From CAZBAF01 sp964490245 (GTDB taxonomy: Bacteria > Patescibacteriota > Saccharimonadia > Saccharimonadales > JACDBH01), in contig CAZBAF010000003.1 in NCBI GenBank assembly GCA_964490245.1, positions 69,377-133,376 on the forward strand: a stretch of DNA of 64,000 nucleotides, given 5' to 3'. The notes under the pieces were generated by a model that saw only the letters and a program-made list of their open reading frames with translations, did not search any database and was not told where the DNA came from. The position numbers and the translations under genes were made by a program. Below are positions 1 to 8,269 of the stretch, one piece after another (within the stretch, counting starts at the first letter, position 1; each line of letters starts with the position of its first letter).

Positions 1-369
1 GAAACCGATACCGAAATTGATATCAAAGACGACGGCACGGTGATGATTGCCAGCCCGGACAAGGCCAAGATTGAGGCCGCCAAGCAGTGGATCCAGACTA
101 TTGTGGCCGAGCCCGAAATCGGCGCCATCTATAAGGATGTGCCGGTGGTAAGCGTGCTTGAGTTTGGTGCCTTTGTGCAGATTCTGCCGGGCAAGGATGG
201 CCTGGTGCATATCTCTGAGCTGTCAGAGAAGCGGGTCGAAAAGGTCGGCGACGTGGTAAAAGAAGGCGACAAAGTGACCGTTAAACTGGTTGCCATCGAT
301 GACCGCGGCCGTCTGAACCTTAGCATGAAGGCCGCCGCCCGCGACCAGTCAGACAAACAGGACAAGTAA
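1..369 (+). CDS. pnp: Polyribonucleotide nucleotidyltransferase, C-terminal end
   Basis: This is the 3' end of PNPase, the phosphorolytic 3'-5' exoribonuclease of RNA turnover. The window begins inside the gene. The reading frame is open from base 1 and stops with TAA at 367-369. Residues visible at the start (DDGTVMIAS, then KIEAAKQWI) match the end of the KH domain. They are followed by an S1 RNA-binding domain (GAFVQILPGKDGLVHISEL, then GRLNLSMK). The catalytic RNase PH domains lie upstream of the window. The first ATG seen here (40) is internal and not a start. With rnj 1.6 kb downstream, two RNA-decay nucleases are near neighbours. Confidence 0.95.
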   Translation, partial: ETDTEIDIKDDGTVMIASPDKAKIEAAKQWIQTIVAEPEIGAIYKDVPVVSVLEFGAFVQILPGKDGLVHISELSEKRVEKVGDVVKEGDKVTVKLVAIDDRGRLNLSMKAAARDQSDKQDK

Positions 370-383
370 AGGAGGCGTTCACC

Positions 384-597
384 ATGCCGCAAACCCATCA
401 ACCCATACCCCTCAGGCCGCCGCACAGGCCGGTCGAAAAGCGTTTGGATGAGGACCGTGCAGGTATTACCCCTGACCGGATTATCCCGCCGCTGCCCTTG
501 GATCGTCCTTTCAAGNNNNNNNNNNGGCACGGCCCTTGAGGCAGTTCGTGTGACCGTAGAGCCTGGTGACGATCGGCCCCGGCTCGGATACCTATAA
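384..597 (+). CDS. Small proline-rich protein, interrupted by an assembly gap
   Basis: A strong AGGAGG sits 7 bases before the ATG at 384. The frame encodes a proline- and arginine-rich start (MPQTHQPIPLRPPHRP) and runs open to a 10-N gap at 516-525. After the gap an open stretch (GTALEAVRVTVEPGDD) ends at TAA 595-597, 12 bases before the next gene. The phase across the gap does not match, which is expected if the 10 N are a placeholder of unknown length. I do not recognise the family. Its place right after pnp with its own ribosome binding site suggests co-transcription with pnp. Confidence 0.6.
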
Positions 598-609
598 AGG
601 AAGTATAAA

Positions 610-1076
610 ATGACCAAGCCGCTACTCTTTGTGCTTTTTGGCTACCCGGGATCGGGCAAAAGTTTTTTTGCCAAGCAACTGGCAGAGAGAAAAGGCTATA
701 TCAGGCTCAATGGTGACTCAATGCGAGTAGCTATGTACGGTTCGGTAGAAGCTTTAAAAAACGAAGATGCTGCAGATGTGCGCAGTAAAATCTTTAAAGC
801 TATCGATTACGGTGTTGGCCAAATCCTGGCAGCTGGCAAAACGGTCATCTATGATGCTAACAATAATGCCCGGCGAATCCGGCGCGATAAGGAAAAGCTT
901 GCCGAAAAACACGGGGCAGAAGCGGTTGTTGTGTGGGTAGAGGCGCCAAAAGACATTGCCGCTAAACGTACGCAAGATCGTGAAGCCACGGTTGACCAGC
1001 GAAGATTGACGGCACGGTTTCGTTCGAAGCGCAGCTTAAGAGCTTTGAAGAGCAACTTAAAAAGGTAGCGGCATGA
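610..1076 (+). pseudogene. P-loop kinase-like ATPase with a C-terminal frameshift
   Basis: The protein starts with a hydrophobic strand and a Walker A motif, GYPGSGKS, at about residues 11-18, as in polynucleotide-kinase-like and Zeta-type small-molecule kinases. A DANN motif near residue 80 and VWVEAP near 110 fit the same fold. The open frame ends at 1068 with a tail rich in Arg, Ser and Lys. In the +1 frame from about 1007 the DNA reads DGTVSFEAQLKSFEEQLKK and stops at 1074-1076, a far better family ending. One missing T in the run after AGA-TT (near 1008) explains this. It is either a sequencing error or a recent mutation. Substrate is unknown. Confidence 0.75.
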
Positions 1077-1130
1077 CTGCATCTGAAAAATGGCACATGG
1101 CAAACAATTTGGTAAATCGGCAAATGGAAA

Positions 1131-1942
1131 ATGATAAATAAAATGACCAAATCCAAGCAAGATCAGCTAGACAAGCTCAAGGCAGAAATACTCACCCAAA
1201 ATGTCTGCCCCGAGCTGGCCGCGTCGGCCACACAACTTGTCTTGGGCGACGGCAATCCCGATGCGGAGATTGTGTTTATTGGTGAGGCACCGGGCAAGCG
1301 AGAGGACGAGCAGGGCATACCGTTTGTCGGTGCGGCCGGAAAGTTCTTGAACGAGATGCTGGCAATGATACAATTAGAGCGCCAAGATATTTACATCACT
1401 AACATTGTCAAATACCGGCCGCCAAACAATCGGGATCCTCTTCCGGCCGAGAAAGAAGCATTCTTACCGTTTCTTCAGCAACAGCTTGATATCATTCAGC
1501 CAAAATTGATCGTCACTCTGGGCCGGCACAGCATGGAAGCGCTGTTACCGCCCGGGCTGAAGATCAGCCAGTGCCACGGCCAGCCCAAGCGGATTCGCGT
1601 GAACTTTGCAAAGCTGGCAGGGGACCAGCGTGCGGATGGAGCGCAAGACGGTGACGAGGAACGGACCAAGCCGTATCAGGATACGGTGAAGGGNNNNNNN
1701 NNNCCCACCCCCCCCCCACCCCGCCCTCCCCCCCTCGGGTCCGCGCCCCCCCCCCCCCACCAACGCAGCGATCCGCCGCAACGCACAGCGGGCTTTCCGG
1801 CTTCGCCGGGAAGGCAGATGTGCGGACGCTGGTCATCCTGCCGCTGTTTCACCCCGCGGCAGCGCTTTACAATGGTGGTATGCGCCAGACACTCATTGAT
1901 GACTTTCTGCGCATCCCCGACATACTAAAGAAAATCAATTAA
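1131..1942 (+). CDS. Family 4 uracil-DNA glycosylase-like protein, gapped
   Basis: Family 4 UDGs remove uracil from DNA to start base-excision repair. Residues 45-75 show the uracil-binding signature GEAPGKREDEQG followed by PFVGAAG, and later ITNIVKYRPPNNRDP and LIVTLGRHS. A 10-N gap at 1694-1703 and a poor C-rich stretch (1704-1760) break the frame. The true C-terminus is in another frame: LPLFHPAAALYNGG to the TAA at 1940-1942, where HPAA is the second catalytic-loop motif. Three of the four cysteines that hold the 4Fe-4S cluster in this family are replaced (Gln, Tyr and Phe). Only the Cys in NVCPEL remains. The start may be 1131 or the ATG at 1143. Confidence 0.85.
1694..1760. other. Assembly gap and C-homopolymer-rich flank
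   Basis: Ten N are followed by about 57 bases made almost only of C with a few A, G and T. This composition is unlike anything else in the window and falls inside the conserved C-terminal part of the UDG gene, so it is probably a low-quality contig end and not real sequence. Confidence 0.8.
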
Positions 1943-1975
1943 TAACTAAGAAACATGAAATAAGGAATAAGAAAT

Positions 1976-4102
1976 ATGGAAAGAAAACCAAATAACAAAT
2001 CAAGATCCAACCAGGGCAGGGGCCAGAGGTCTGAAGGCCGTGGCTCGGCTCAGGCGCAGCAGGGCCGGGGCGGTCGTCAAAACCGTGGCTCGCAGCCGCA
2101 AAACGGCAATGGAAATGGCAACGGGGGCTTACGTAAGAGTTCGCGCGGGGCAGCTATCCGTGCCCAAAAGCGTGTTAACGAGGACGCCACCCGGTTGATT
2201 AACTCGGTGTTGGCTACCAGCGCGCCGTCAGATAAGCCGCGTGCCAACAAGATCGATGACACACCGCGTCTGCGCGTAATCAGCCTGGGCGGACAGGACA
2301 GCGGCGGTTCCAAGAACATGCAGCTGATCGAATACAAAAACGACGCCATCATTATCGACTGCGGTAACGACCTGGGTGTTGATCTGCCTGGTATAAATTA
2401 TGCAATTTGTGATACTGCGTACCTCGAGCAGATCCGTCACAAACTGCGCGCCTATGTCATTACGCACGGCCACCTGGATCACATCGGCGGTCTGCCGCAC
2501 ATTGTGCCTAAGTTTCCGGCGCCTATTTACGGCAGTCGCTTTACGATTGGCCGTGTGCAGGAAATCTTTGAGAACTTTGGTCTGCCGCTGCCCGAAGGCT
2601 TTGAGCTTAAAACCGTCATCATGAATGAGGACACGCACGAAAAGCTCAAAATCGGTGAATTTTATGTCGAGCTGGTGCGGGTGACGCACTCGATCCCTGG
2701 CTCAACAATTGTTGTCGTCGATACGCCTGTCGGCCGGATTGTCAACACCGGCGATTTCCGTCTTGATCCCAATCCGCTTGATCACGAAAGGACCGACACC
2801 GAGCGCCTTATGGAGCTCGGCAAAGAAGGGGTTTTGGCGCTCTTTTCTGAGAGCACTACGACCGAGCGACCGGGTCGCACACCGTCAGAGAGTACGCTGG
2901 AACAAACGTTCGTCGATATTATGGAGAATGCACCGGGACGGATTTTTGTTGGCCTGTTCAGTACCAATATGAACCGCGTGCAGATGATTGTGAACGCGGC
3001 TGTGCATCATGGCCGCAAGATATCAATGGACGGCCGCAGCATGGTTTCGACACTCGAGATGGCTGTGCGCAATGGATTTATGAAGATTCCAAAAGGGACC
3101 TTTGTACCTATCAGCAGCGTATCGAATATGAAGGATAGCGAGGTGCTGGTGGTCTGTACCGGTTCGCAGGGCGAGCCCAGCTCGGCGCTGCAGCGAATGG
3201 CCAGCGGCGAACACCGCCATATCAAGCTCAAAGAGCAGGATACGGTGATTCTCTCGAGCTCACCTATTCCTAACACTGGTAATGACGGCAAGGTGCGCGC
3301 AATGGTTGACGGTCTTAACCGCAAGAACGTTCATGTGTTTCAGCACATCACCCGCGAGATCGATAATCACGGGCCGCTGCACGTATCGGGTCACGCATCG
3401 GTTGACGAGTATGCCGATATGATCAGAATGCTTCAGCCAAAGTTCTTTGTGCCCATATACGGCGATTACACGGCCAAGAAATACCATATTAATATTGCCG
3501 TTAACGAAGGCATCCCGCGCAAGAACACGATTAATGTTGATAACGGTGTGGTACTGGCCTTTACGCCTGACAGCATGGAAGAGGCCGGGCAGGTGCCGCA
3601 CGGTACCGTGCTGGTTGACCAGACCGGTGCGATTGTCTCCAGCGTAGTCATCAAGGATCGCCTGGTCCTGGCCGAGGAGGGCCTGGTGGCAGTGGTGCTG
3701 ACCATTGACCGCAAGAGCGGCAACCTGATGACCAGCCCGGATATCATCAGCCGCGGCTTCATCTATATGCGCGATAACGAAGAGCTTATGAACGGCTTTA
3801 GGGCAGAACTGCGCCGGGCTGTCGCTCAGCGCTTTAAGCGGGTGGATCTGGACCGCTTTAAGGTTGAGCTGAAAGAGCACATTACGCACTATCTGTTCGA
3901 GCAGACCGGCCGCAGTCCGATTGTCATACCGGTGGTCAACATCATCGGCGGCGGCAAGGTTGAGGTCAAGACCAACGGCGGCCATGCCAGCGGACACGCC
4001 AAAGAGGCCGCACAGAAAACGCCTGAACAGATTGCTGCCGAGCAGCAGAAGCGGTTTCAGGAGATGCGGGCTAAGCTGCTCAACGTCGACCAAGCCGATT
4101 AA
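1976..4102 (+). CDS. rnj: Ribonuclease J (MBL/beta-CASP)
   Basis: RNase J is a metallo-beta-lactamase exo/endoribonuclease that processes and degrades mRNA and rRNA. The first 90 or so residues are a basic, low-complexity extension rich in Arg, Gly, Gln and Asn (RGQRSEGRG type), probably RNA-binding and often variable. The catalytic core follows, with the zinc motif THGHLDHIGG at about residues 160-170 and further metal ligands in THSIPGS and TGDFRLD. The beta-CASP part contains VVCTGSQGEP and the final HVSGHAS. The C-terminal domain ends near residue 708. The protein is longer than the usual 550 because of the N-terminal extension. Start chosen at ATG 1976 after a weak AAGGAATAAG site. Confidence 0.96.
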   Translation: MERKPNNKSRSNQGRGQRSEGRGSAQAQQGRGGRQNRGSQPQNGNGNGNGGLRKSSRGAAIRAQKRVNEDATRLINSVLATSAPSDKPRANKIDDTPRLRVISLGGQDSGGSKNMQLIEYKNDAIIIDCGNDLGVDLPGINYAICDTAYLEQIRHKLRAYVITHGHLDHIGGLPHIVPKFPAPIYGSRFTIGRVQEIFENFGLPLPEGFELKTVIMNEDTHEKLKIGEFYVELVRVTHSIPGSTIVVVDTPVGRIVNTGDFRLDPNPLDHERTDTERLMELGKEGVLALFSESTTTERPGRTPSESTLEQTFVDIMENAPGRIFVGLFSTNMNRVQMIVNAAVHHGRKISMDGRSMVSTLEMAVRNGFMKIPKGTFVPISSVSNMKDSEVLVVCTGSQGEPSSALQRMASGEHRHIKLKEQDTVILSSSPIPNTGNDGKVRAMVDGLNRKNVHVFQHITREIDNHGPLHVSGHASVDEYADMIRMLQPKFFVPIYGDYTAKKYHINIAVNEGIPRKNTINVDNGVVLAFTPDSMEEAGQVPHGTVLVDQTGAIVSSVVIKDRLVLAEEGLVAVVLTIDRKSGNLMTSPDIISRGFIYMRDNEELMNGFRAELRRAVAQRFKRVDLDRFKVELKEHITHYLFEQTGRSPIVIPVVNIIGGGKVEVKTNGGHASGHAKEAAQKTPEQIAAEQQKRFQEMRAKLLNVDQAD

Positions 4103-4107
4103 CCGTA

Positions 4108-4135
4108 ATGAGGGAACCGGGATAGGTTCCCTCAT
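4108..4135. terminator. Hairpin after rnj
   Basis: Perfect 11-bp inverted repeat ATGAGGGAACC / GGTTCCCTCAT with a 6-base loop, six bases after the rnj stop. No U-run follows, so it may act as a 3'-end stabiliser and not as a classic intrinsic terminator. Confidence 0.6.
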
Positions 4136-4190
4136 CGCGCGGGGCGCAGGCTAAGCCTGACGCTCCGGCTGCTCCCTCCTGAAAGTAGAT

Positions 4191-4223
4191 AGAAATCCCT
4201 TGAAATAAATTCAAGGGATTTCT
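4191..4223. terminator. Long perfect hairpin, copy 1 of a duplicated pair
   Basis: Perfect 14-bp stem (AGAAATCCCTTGAA with its complement) and 5-base loop, followed by AATTTTA. It resembles the hairpin at 4357-4389, sharing the core AAATCCCT...GAA.TAAAT...GGGATTT. Between the two hairpins (4224-4356) I see no gene. The 399-base interval 4103-4501 holds only the three hairpins and the promoter at its end. Confidence 0.6.
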
Positions 4224-4356
4224 AATTTTAATTAGGATACGGCTCCCTTGCGCTTCGCAGCAAGAAAATCCACCCTGCATCCAAATGCACGGCTCAGGCT
4301 TGCCCCTGCCAAGAGATGCAGCATTTTGTCGGGCGGCTCCTTCATGCAAATAAATC

Positions 4357-4389
4357 AAAAATCCCTCGAAGTAAATCCGGGGGATTTTT
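4357..4389. terminator. Bidirectional hairpin, copy 2 of a duplicated pair
   Basis: AAAAATCCC pairs with GGGATTTTT, extended inward by T-G and C-G pairs. The A-run on one side and T-run on the other make it a possible terminator in both directions. Confidence 0.6.
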
Positions 4390-4466
4390 CATTATATAAT
4401 GCCCAGACTTAAAAGAGCATGGGGCAGAATTCTGCTACCTCGTCGCCCTGTATAAGCATAAGAGTA

Positions 4467-4495
4467 TTGACAAAACATGAACATTTTGATATACT
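4467..4495 (+). promoter_or_regulatory. Consensus sigma70-type promoter, leaderless start
   Basis: TTGACA at 4467-4472, a 17-base spacer and TATACT at 4490-4495, with TG one base before the -10. The expected transcription start is at 4501-4502, which is the A of the ATG at 4502, so the mRNA should have no 5' UTR. Confidence 0.85.
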
Positions 4496-4501
4496 AGACT
4501 T

Positions 4502-4765
4502 ATGAATCCAGTCGAAGGATATCCTGACAATCAGCCAGAAAGGCTCTATGATGAGGAGCTGCAGCTTTATGATCCAACCGGCGAATTTTATGAGTGGCCA
4601 GATGACAGAAGTCTGCTAAGTTGGCTTAAGACCGCATATCTCGTTAAGAAGGCCCTAGAGGTTAATCCGGACAACCCCTATCTGACAGAAGCAACAAACA
4701 TAGTGAGCGATGCAATACTGAACCGCAAGTCCGAACTAAAGATAACTCCACCTCCTGACCGGTAG
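4502..4765 (+). CDS. Small acidic protein of unknown function
   Basis: Eighty-seven residues with no recognised family. The first half is acidic with repeated aromatic residues (YDEELQLYDPTGEFYEW). The second half looks alpha-helical (LLSWLKTAYLVKKALEV, then EATNIVSDAILNRK). There is no signal peptide or membrane segment, so it should be cytoplasmic. It has its own near-consensus promoter placing the transcription start at the start codon. It ends 23 bases before ftsK, so some ftsK transcription may come from the same promoter. Confidence 0.75.
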   Translation: MNPVEGYPDNQPERLYDEELQLYDPTGEFYEWPDDRSLLSWLKTAYLVKKALEVNPDNPYLTEATNIVSDAILNRKSELKITPPPDR

Positions 4766-4788
4766 GGTGATATAATCAGAGGGTAGTT

Positions 4789-6945
4789 ATGGCAAAAAGA
4801 AAAAAGCGAAAATCACGAAAGCACGAAGAGGCCGAGCCGAATATGTTCTGGCGGCAGGCTGCGGCTGTGCTGCTGTTTGTGGCGGCATTCTTTTTGCTGT
4901 TGGGCGGCTTTGGCGTGGGCGGCAAGGCGCCGACCACGGTTTTTAGCGGTATTTACAGCGCTTTTGGTCTGGCGGCCTATCTGACGCCGGTGGCATTATT
5001 CTATTTTGGTGTATTAAAGTTTACGGCCGATGACCATAAGGTGCCGCTGGCCAATAGTCTGAGCATGATGTTTTTGCTGGTGCTCCTGAGCTCGTGGCTG
5101 TTTGCGGCCTTTGCCGATCAGACACCGGCGGGCGGATATGAGGGCGGCAGCGGCGGCGCGGTCGGCGCTTTCATAGGCGCTTTCATATTGCAGTTTTTAA
5201 GCCCCGTTACCGCCAGCATTCTGCTGATGGTGTTGGCAATGCTGGCGCTGTTCTTTAGCTTTGGCATTTCGCCGCTGGTGCTGGGCGGTATAACCAAGCT
5301 GTTCAAACGCCGCGAACGCAGCGAAGAGGAAGAAATGACAGCGCTGAGCGCCGCCACCCGGCCAAGCTTTAAGCTGAACGAAGGCGTTCCGGTTGAACAT
5401 CATAAAGGGCAGGCCAGCCTCAAAAACACTGCAGCGCCCAAGCTGACCCCAAAAGAAGATCATTCGGCCCTGACAGCGCCCAGCGACCCCAATTGGCAGT
5501 TCCCTGGGCTCGATCTGCTTAACCAAAAGCAGGATAAGGCCGACCCGGGTGATGTCGAGGCAAATGCCCAGACTATCCAGGAGACACTGGCCCACTTTAA
5601 TATCGAGGTCGAGATGGAGGGCGCCAATATTGGCCCGCGTGTGACGCAATACACCCTCAAGCCACCGGCCGGCGTAAAGCTGAACAAGATTACCGCGCTC
5701 GACAGCAATATTGCACTGGATCTGGGTGCGAATGCCATTCGCATGGAGGCGCCAATTCCGGGCAAAAAGGCGGTGGGTATTGAGGTGCCGAACGTTAAGG
5801 CCGCGACGGTGCGGTTTTCGTCCATTGTCAGCTCGGCAGAGTGGAAGAACATGCCTAATCCGCTGGCCGTGGGCATCGGCAAGGATATTGCCGGTATACC
5901 GGTTGTCGGCGCTCTGGATAAGATGCCGCACCTGCTGGTCGCCGGCCAGACAGGTTCGGGTAAATCGGTGATGATTAACACGCTTCTGACCAGCCTGCTG
6001 TACCGTAACAGTCCGAGCGATCTTAAGCTGATTCTGGTCGACCCCAAGCAGGTCGAAATGGCGCCATACGCGGACATCCCGCACCTTCTGACACCGGTTA
6101 TTACCGAGCCCGAAAAGTGCATCAGTGCACTTAAATGGGCGGTGGCCGAGATGGAGCGCCGTTACCGCACGCTGGCCGAGAACAAAAAGCGCAATATCGC
6201 TGACTACAACGCTGTTATGAAAGAAGAAAGCATGCCCTACATTGTGATTGTGATTGACGAGCTGGCCGATCTTATGATGATGGCGGCACGCGATGTTGAG
6301 GCGCTGATTGTGCGTATTGCCCAAAAAGCCCGTGCTGTCGGTATTCACCTGGTGCTGGCGACGCAGCGGCCATCGGTTGATGTCATTACCGGCCTGATCA
6401 AAGCCAATGTGCCGGCTAGAATCGCTTTTACGGTGGCCAGTCAGGTCGACAGCCGCACTATTATCGATACCGTCGGGGCGGAAAAACTGCTTGGCATGGG
6501 TGACATGCTCTTTAGCACTGCCGACATGCCCAAACCCAAGCGTGTGCAGGGCGCCTGGATTACTGATGAAGAAACCGCTGCTGTGATGGACTTCCTGCGG
6601 ATGCAGCGGCCGCCGCAGTATGACGATGAGGTTGTCAGCCAGCCGGTGCAGCTGAACGGCAAGGGCGGTCTGGTGGCCGATTATTCCAACGACGGATCGC
6701 AGGGTGACGAGGCCGAGTTCCGCGATGCGGTGCTGGTGGTGTTGGAGGCACGCAAGGCGTCGACAAGTCTGCTGCAGCGCCGGTTGCGTATTGGCTATGG
6801 CAAGGCAGCACGGTTGATCGAGCAGATGGAAGAGCAGGGTATTATCAGCCAGGCCGACGGCTCGCGCCCGCGCGAAGTGCTGGTTAATAGCATGGACGAT
6901 GTCTTTGGCGGTAATGAGGCCGCCCCCGTACCCGAGGAAGCTTAG
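4789..6945 (+). CDS. ftsK: DNA translocase FtsK/SpoIIIE
   Basis: FtsK pumps chromosomal DNA through the closing septum and helps resolve chromosome dimers. A basic N-terminus (KRKKRKSRKHEE) precedes about four transmembrane segments within residues 22-165. A charged linker follows. The motor domain has Walker A GQTGSGKS near residue 387, Walker B IVIVIDELADLM near 480 and QRPSVDVITGLIKAN downstream. A winged-helix gamma domain (LLQRRLRIGYGKAARLIEQM) closes the protein at about 655-700. Length (718) is normal. A TATAAT at 4771-4776 lies 12 bases before the ATG. Its partner Xer recombinase is encoded at 47.4 kb. Confidence 0.97.
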   Translation: MAKRKKRKSRKHEEAEPNMFWRQAAAVLLFVAAFFLLLGGFGVGGKAPTTVFSGIYSAFGLAAYLTPVALFYFGVLKFTADDHKVPLANSLSMMFLLVLLSSWLFAAFADQTPAGGYEGGSGGAVGAFIGAFILQFLSPVTASILLMVLAMLALFFSFGISPLVLGGITKLFKRRERSEEEEMTALSAATRPSFKLNEGVPVEHHKGQASLKNTAAPKLTPKEDHSALTAPSDPNWQFPGLDLLNQKQDKADPGDVEANAQTIQETLAHFNIEVEMEGANIGPRVTQYTLKPPAGVKLNKITALDSNIALDLGANAIRMEAPIPGKKAVGIEVPNVKAATVRFSSIVSSAEWKNMPNPLAVGIGKDIAGIPVVGALDKMPHLLVAGQTGSGKSVMINTLLTSLLYRNSPSDLKLILVDPKQVEMAPYADIPHLLTPVITEPEKCISALKWAVAEMERRYRTLAENKKRNIADYNAVMKEESMPYIVIVIDELADLMMMAARDVEALIVRIAQKARAVGIHLVLATQRPSVDVITGLIKANVPARIAFTVASQVDSRTIIDTVGAEKLLGMGDMLFSTADMPKPKRVQGAWITDEETAAVMDFLRMQRPPQYDDEVVSQPVQLNGKGGLVADYSNDGSQGDEAEFRDAVLVVLEARKASTSLLQRRLRIGYGKAARLIEQMEEQGIISQADGSRPREVLVNSMDDVFGGNEAAPVPEEA

Positions 6946-6967
6946 TGAGGTAATAGTGGCATAGCCT

Positions 6968-7840
6968 ATGAGATATGAGGGGCCAAGTATCAAGGAAATG
7001 AGACGGCTCGTTGATACTGATATCGTGAGACTTATTGGCATAATTGCTATACCTAGATCAATGTCAACTGCGCTTGGCCGAGCGCTAAACGAGAGCAATA
7101 CGCCAAGTTCCTTTATTAACGAGCCGCTCAACAGGAGCAATCAGTCTCTGGAGGAGGCTATGCGAATGGTACTTGATGTAATGAGAGATCGGGCAGATCT
7201 CGATATGCAGCCAGTGGCGATTGTGAAGAGCATGGCAACTTACTACACACTTGATTCATTCAAAATCATGGAAGAGATATCGGATGGCATAATTTGGTCT
7301 ATTAGAGATCCCATGATACAAATTAGCTCGTTGCTGACTAGAACTGCGAATGACTTAATTGCCGGAGGTGAGGATCTGCTGCGAGAGGAGGAGATAGAGT
7401 CTTTTATTCCCGATGCGGTCAGCTTCTTGGAAAATAGTGACTTATCAAGGGCTTTCTCACGCACAGGATGGGAGAGTATAGGAAAGCTGTACGACTGTTC
7501 GGTGAGCAATAATCAAACAGTGATAGACGGAGGAGAATTTGTTGCTCATCCAAGTTCTGTACTAGAGCTGTTGTGCGATCGAGTTAATTTGGAGTTCTCT
7601 TCCAGTATGGTGAAGGGTTGGCAAAAAGACATAATACATTTGAATTCGCCGGGTAATAGTCGACTGTCCTTTGAGGATAACGCTTGGACACGCGATGCGA
7701 TGAAGTCAGATGGAATATTTACTTCAAAAAGAGAAGCGCTGGACAGAGTTTCTTTACCCCAATCTTTGCTTGATCATCTTGATAGAGTGGCCGTGCCGGT
7801 ATACGAAAAGATGAAGCAGGCTCAACCTAACGGAGACTAG
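6968..7840 (+). CDS. Sulfotransferase-like P-loop protein
   Basis: The N-terminal region carries IPRSMSTALGRAL at about residues 27-39, which fits the 5'-phosphosulfate-binding loop of the PAPS-dependent sulfotransferase superfamily (PRSGST-type). WSIRDPMIQISSLL near residue 110 fits the 3'-phosphate-binding R...S motif. The rest is helical and contains no signal peptide or membrane segment. A sulfuryl acceptor cannot be named. The gene is richer in A+T and in AGA and ATA codons than ftsK before it, and it meets the NUDIX gene tail to tail with a 14-base overlap. These signs suggest a transferred accessory patch. Other P-loop kinases cannot be fully excluded. Confidence 0.65.
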   Translation: MRYEGPSIKEMRRLVDTDIVRLIGIIAIPRSMSTALGRALNESNTPSSFINEPLNRSNQSLEEAMRMVLDVMRDRADLDMQPVAIVKSMATYYTLDSFKIMEEISDGIIWSIRDPMIQISSLLTRTANDLIAGGEDLLREEEIESFIPDAVSFLENSDLSRAFSRTGWESIGKLYDCSVSNNQTVIDGGEFVAHPSSVLELLCDRVNLEFSSSMVKGWQKDIIHLNSPGNSRLSFEDNAWTRDAMKSDGIFTSKREALDRVSLPQSLLDHLDRVAVPVYEKMKQAQPNGD

Positions 7841-8267
7841 GATTGTTTTGTCTTATTTCCGCTGCTTTTCTTAGAGCCTGCTTCATATGGTCGAAACTAA
7901 GTGCTTTATATGCCTCCTCTCCAGACATCCACACATTCTCGAAATCTTCATTCGCCATTCTGTCTGGAGAAGGCTCCTCTGAACTAACTCTTTTAAGCAG
8001 GTAATAATAAACTGTTTTTTTATATGTCTTGCCGTCTTTCCAGTCAAAGGTGAAGGTATGTTCCAATAACGGTGCTACGATAGTCGTCAGATAGCCAGTT
8101 TCTTCCATAACTTCGCGCACACAGGCCTGCTCCGGCGTTTCGCCTGCCTCGATAGTGCCTTTCGGCAGCTCAACGGTTTTTTCTGAAAGCCATCGAATGA
8201 CCAAATATTTGCCATTGTCTTCTATTACGCCTCCAGCTGAGAATTTTCTTATTTGTTCCTTTTTCAT
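7827..8267 (-). CDS. NUDIX hydrolase
   Basis: NUDIX enzymes cleave nucleoside diphosphates linked to another group. The diagnostic box is clear at residues 38-60: GTIEAGETPEQACVREVMEE followed by TG, which contains all residues of GX5EX7REUXEEXGU. A hydrophobic strand (YLVIRWL) precedes it. Length of about 146 residues is typical of a stand-alone domain. ATG at 8267 is preferred because AAAGG lies upstream. It partly follows the glycosyltransferase gene in the same direction and probably shares its transcript. The exact substrate is not predictable; beside a glycosyltransferase, a nucleotide-sugar or a damaged nucleotide is possible. Confidence 0.88.
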   Translation of the reverse strand: MKKEQIRKFSAGGVIEDNGKYLVIRWLSEKTVELPKGTIEAGETPEQACVREVMEETGYLTTIVAPLLEHTFTFDWKDGKTYKKTVYYYLLKRVSSEEPSPDRMANEDFENVWMSGEEAYKALSFDHMKQALRKAAEIRQNNPSLR

Positions 8268-8269
8268 GC

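Noticed and set aside
5197..7140. Long minus-strand open frame opposite ftsK
   Set aside because: It is the antisense shadow of ftsK; composition is dominated by His and Gln with no domain, and the plus strand has full FtsK motifs.
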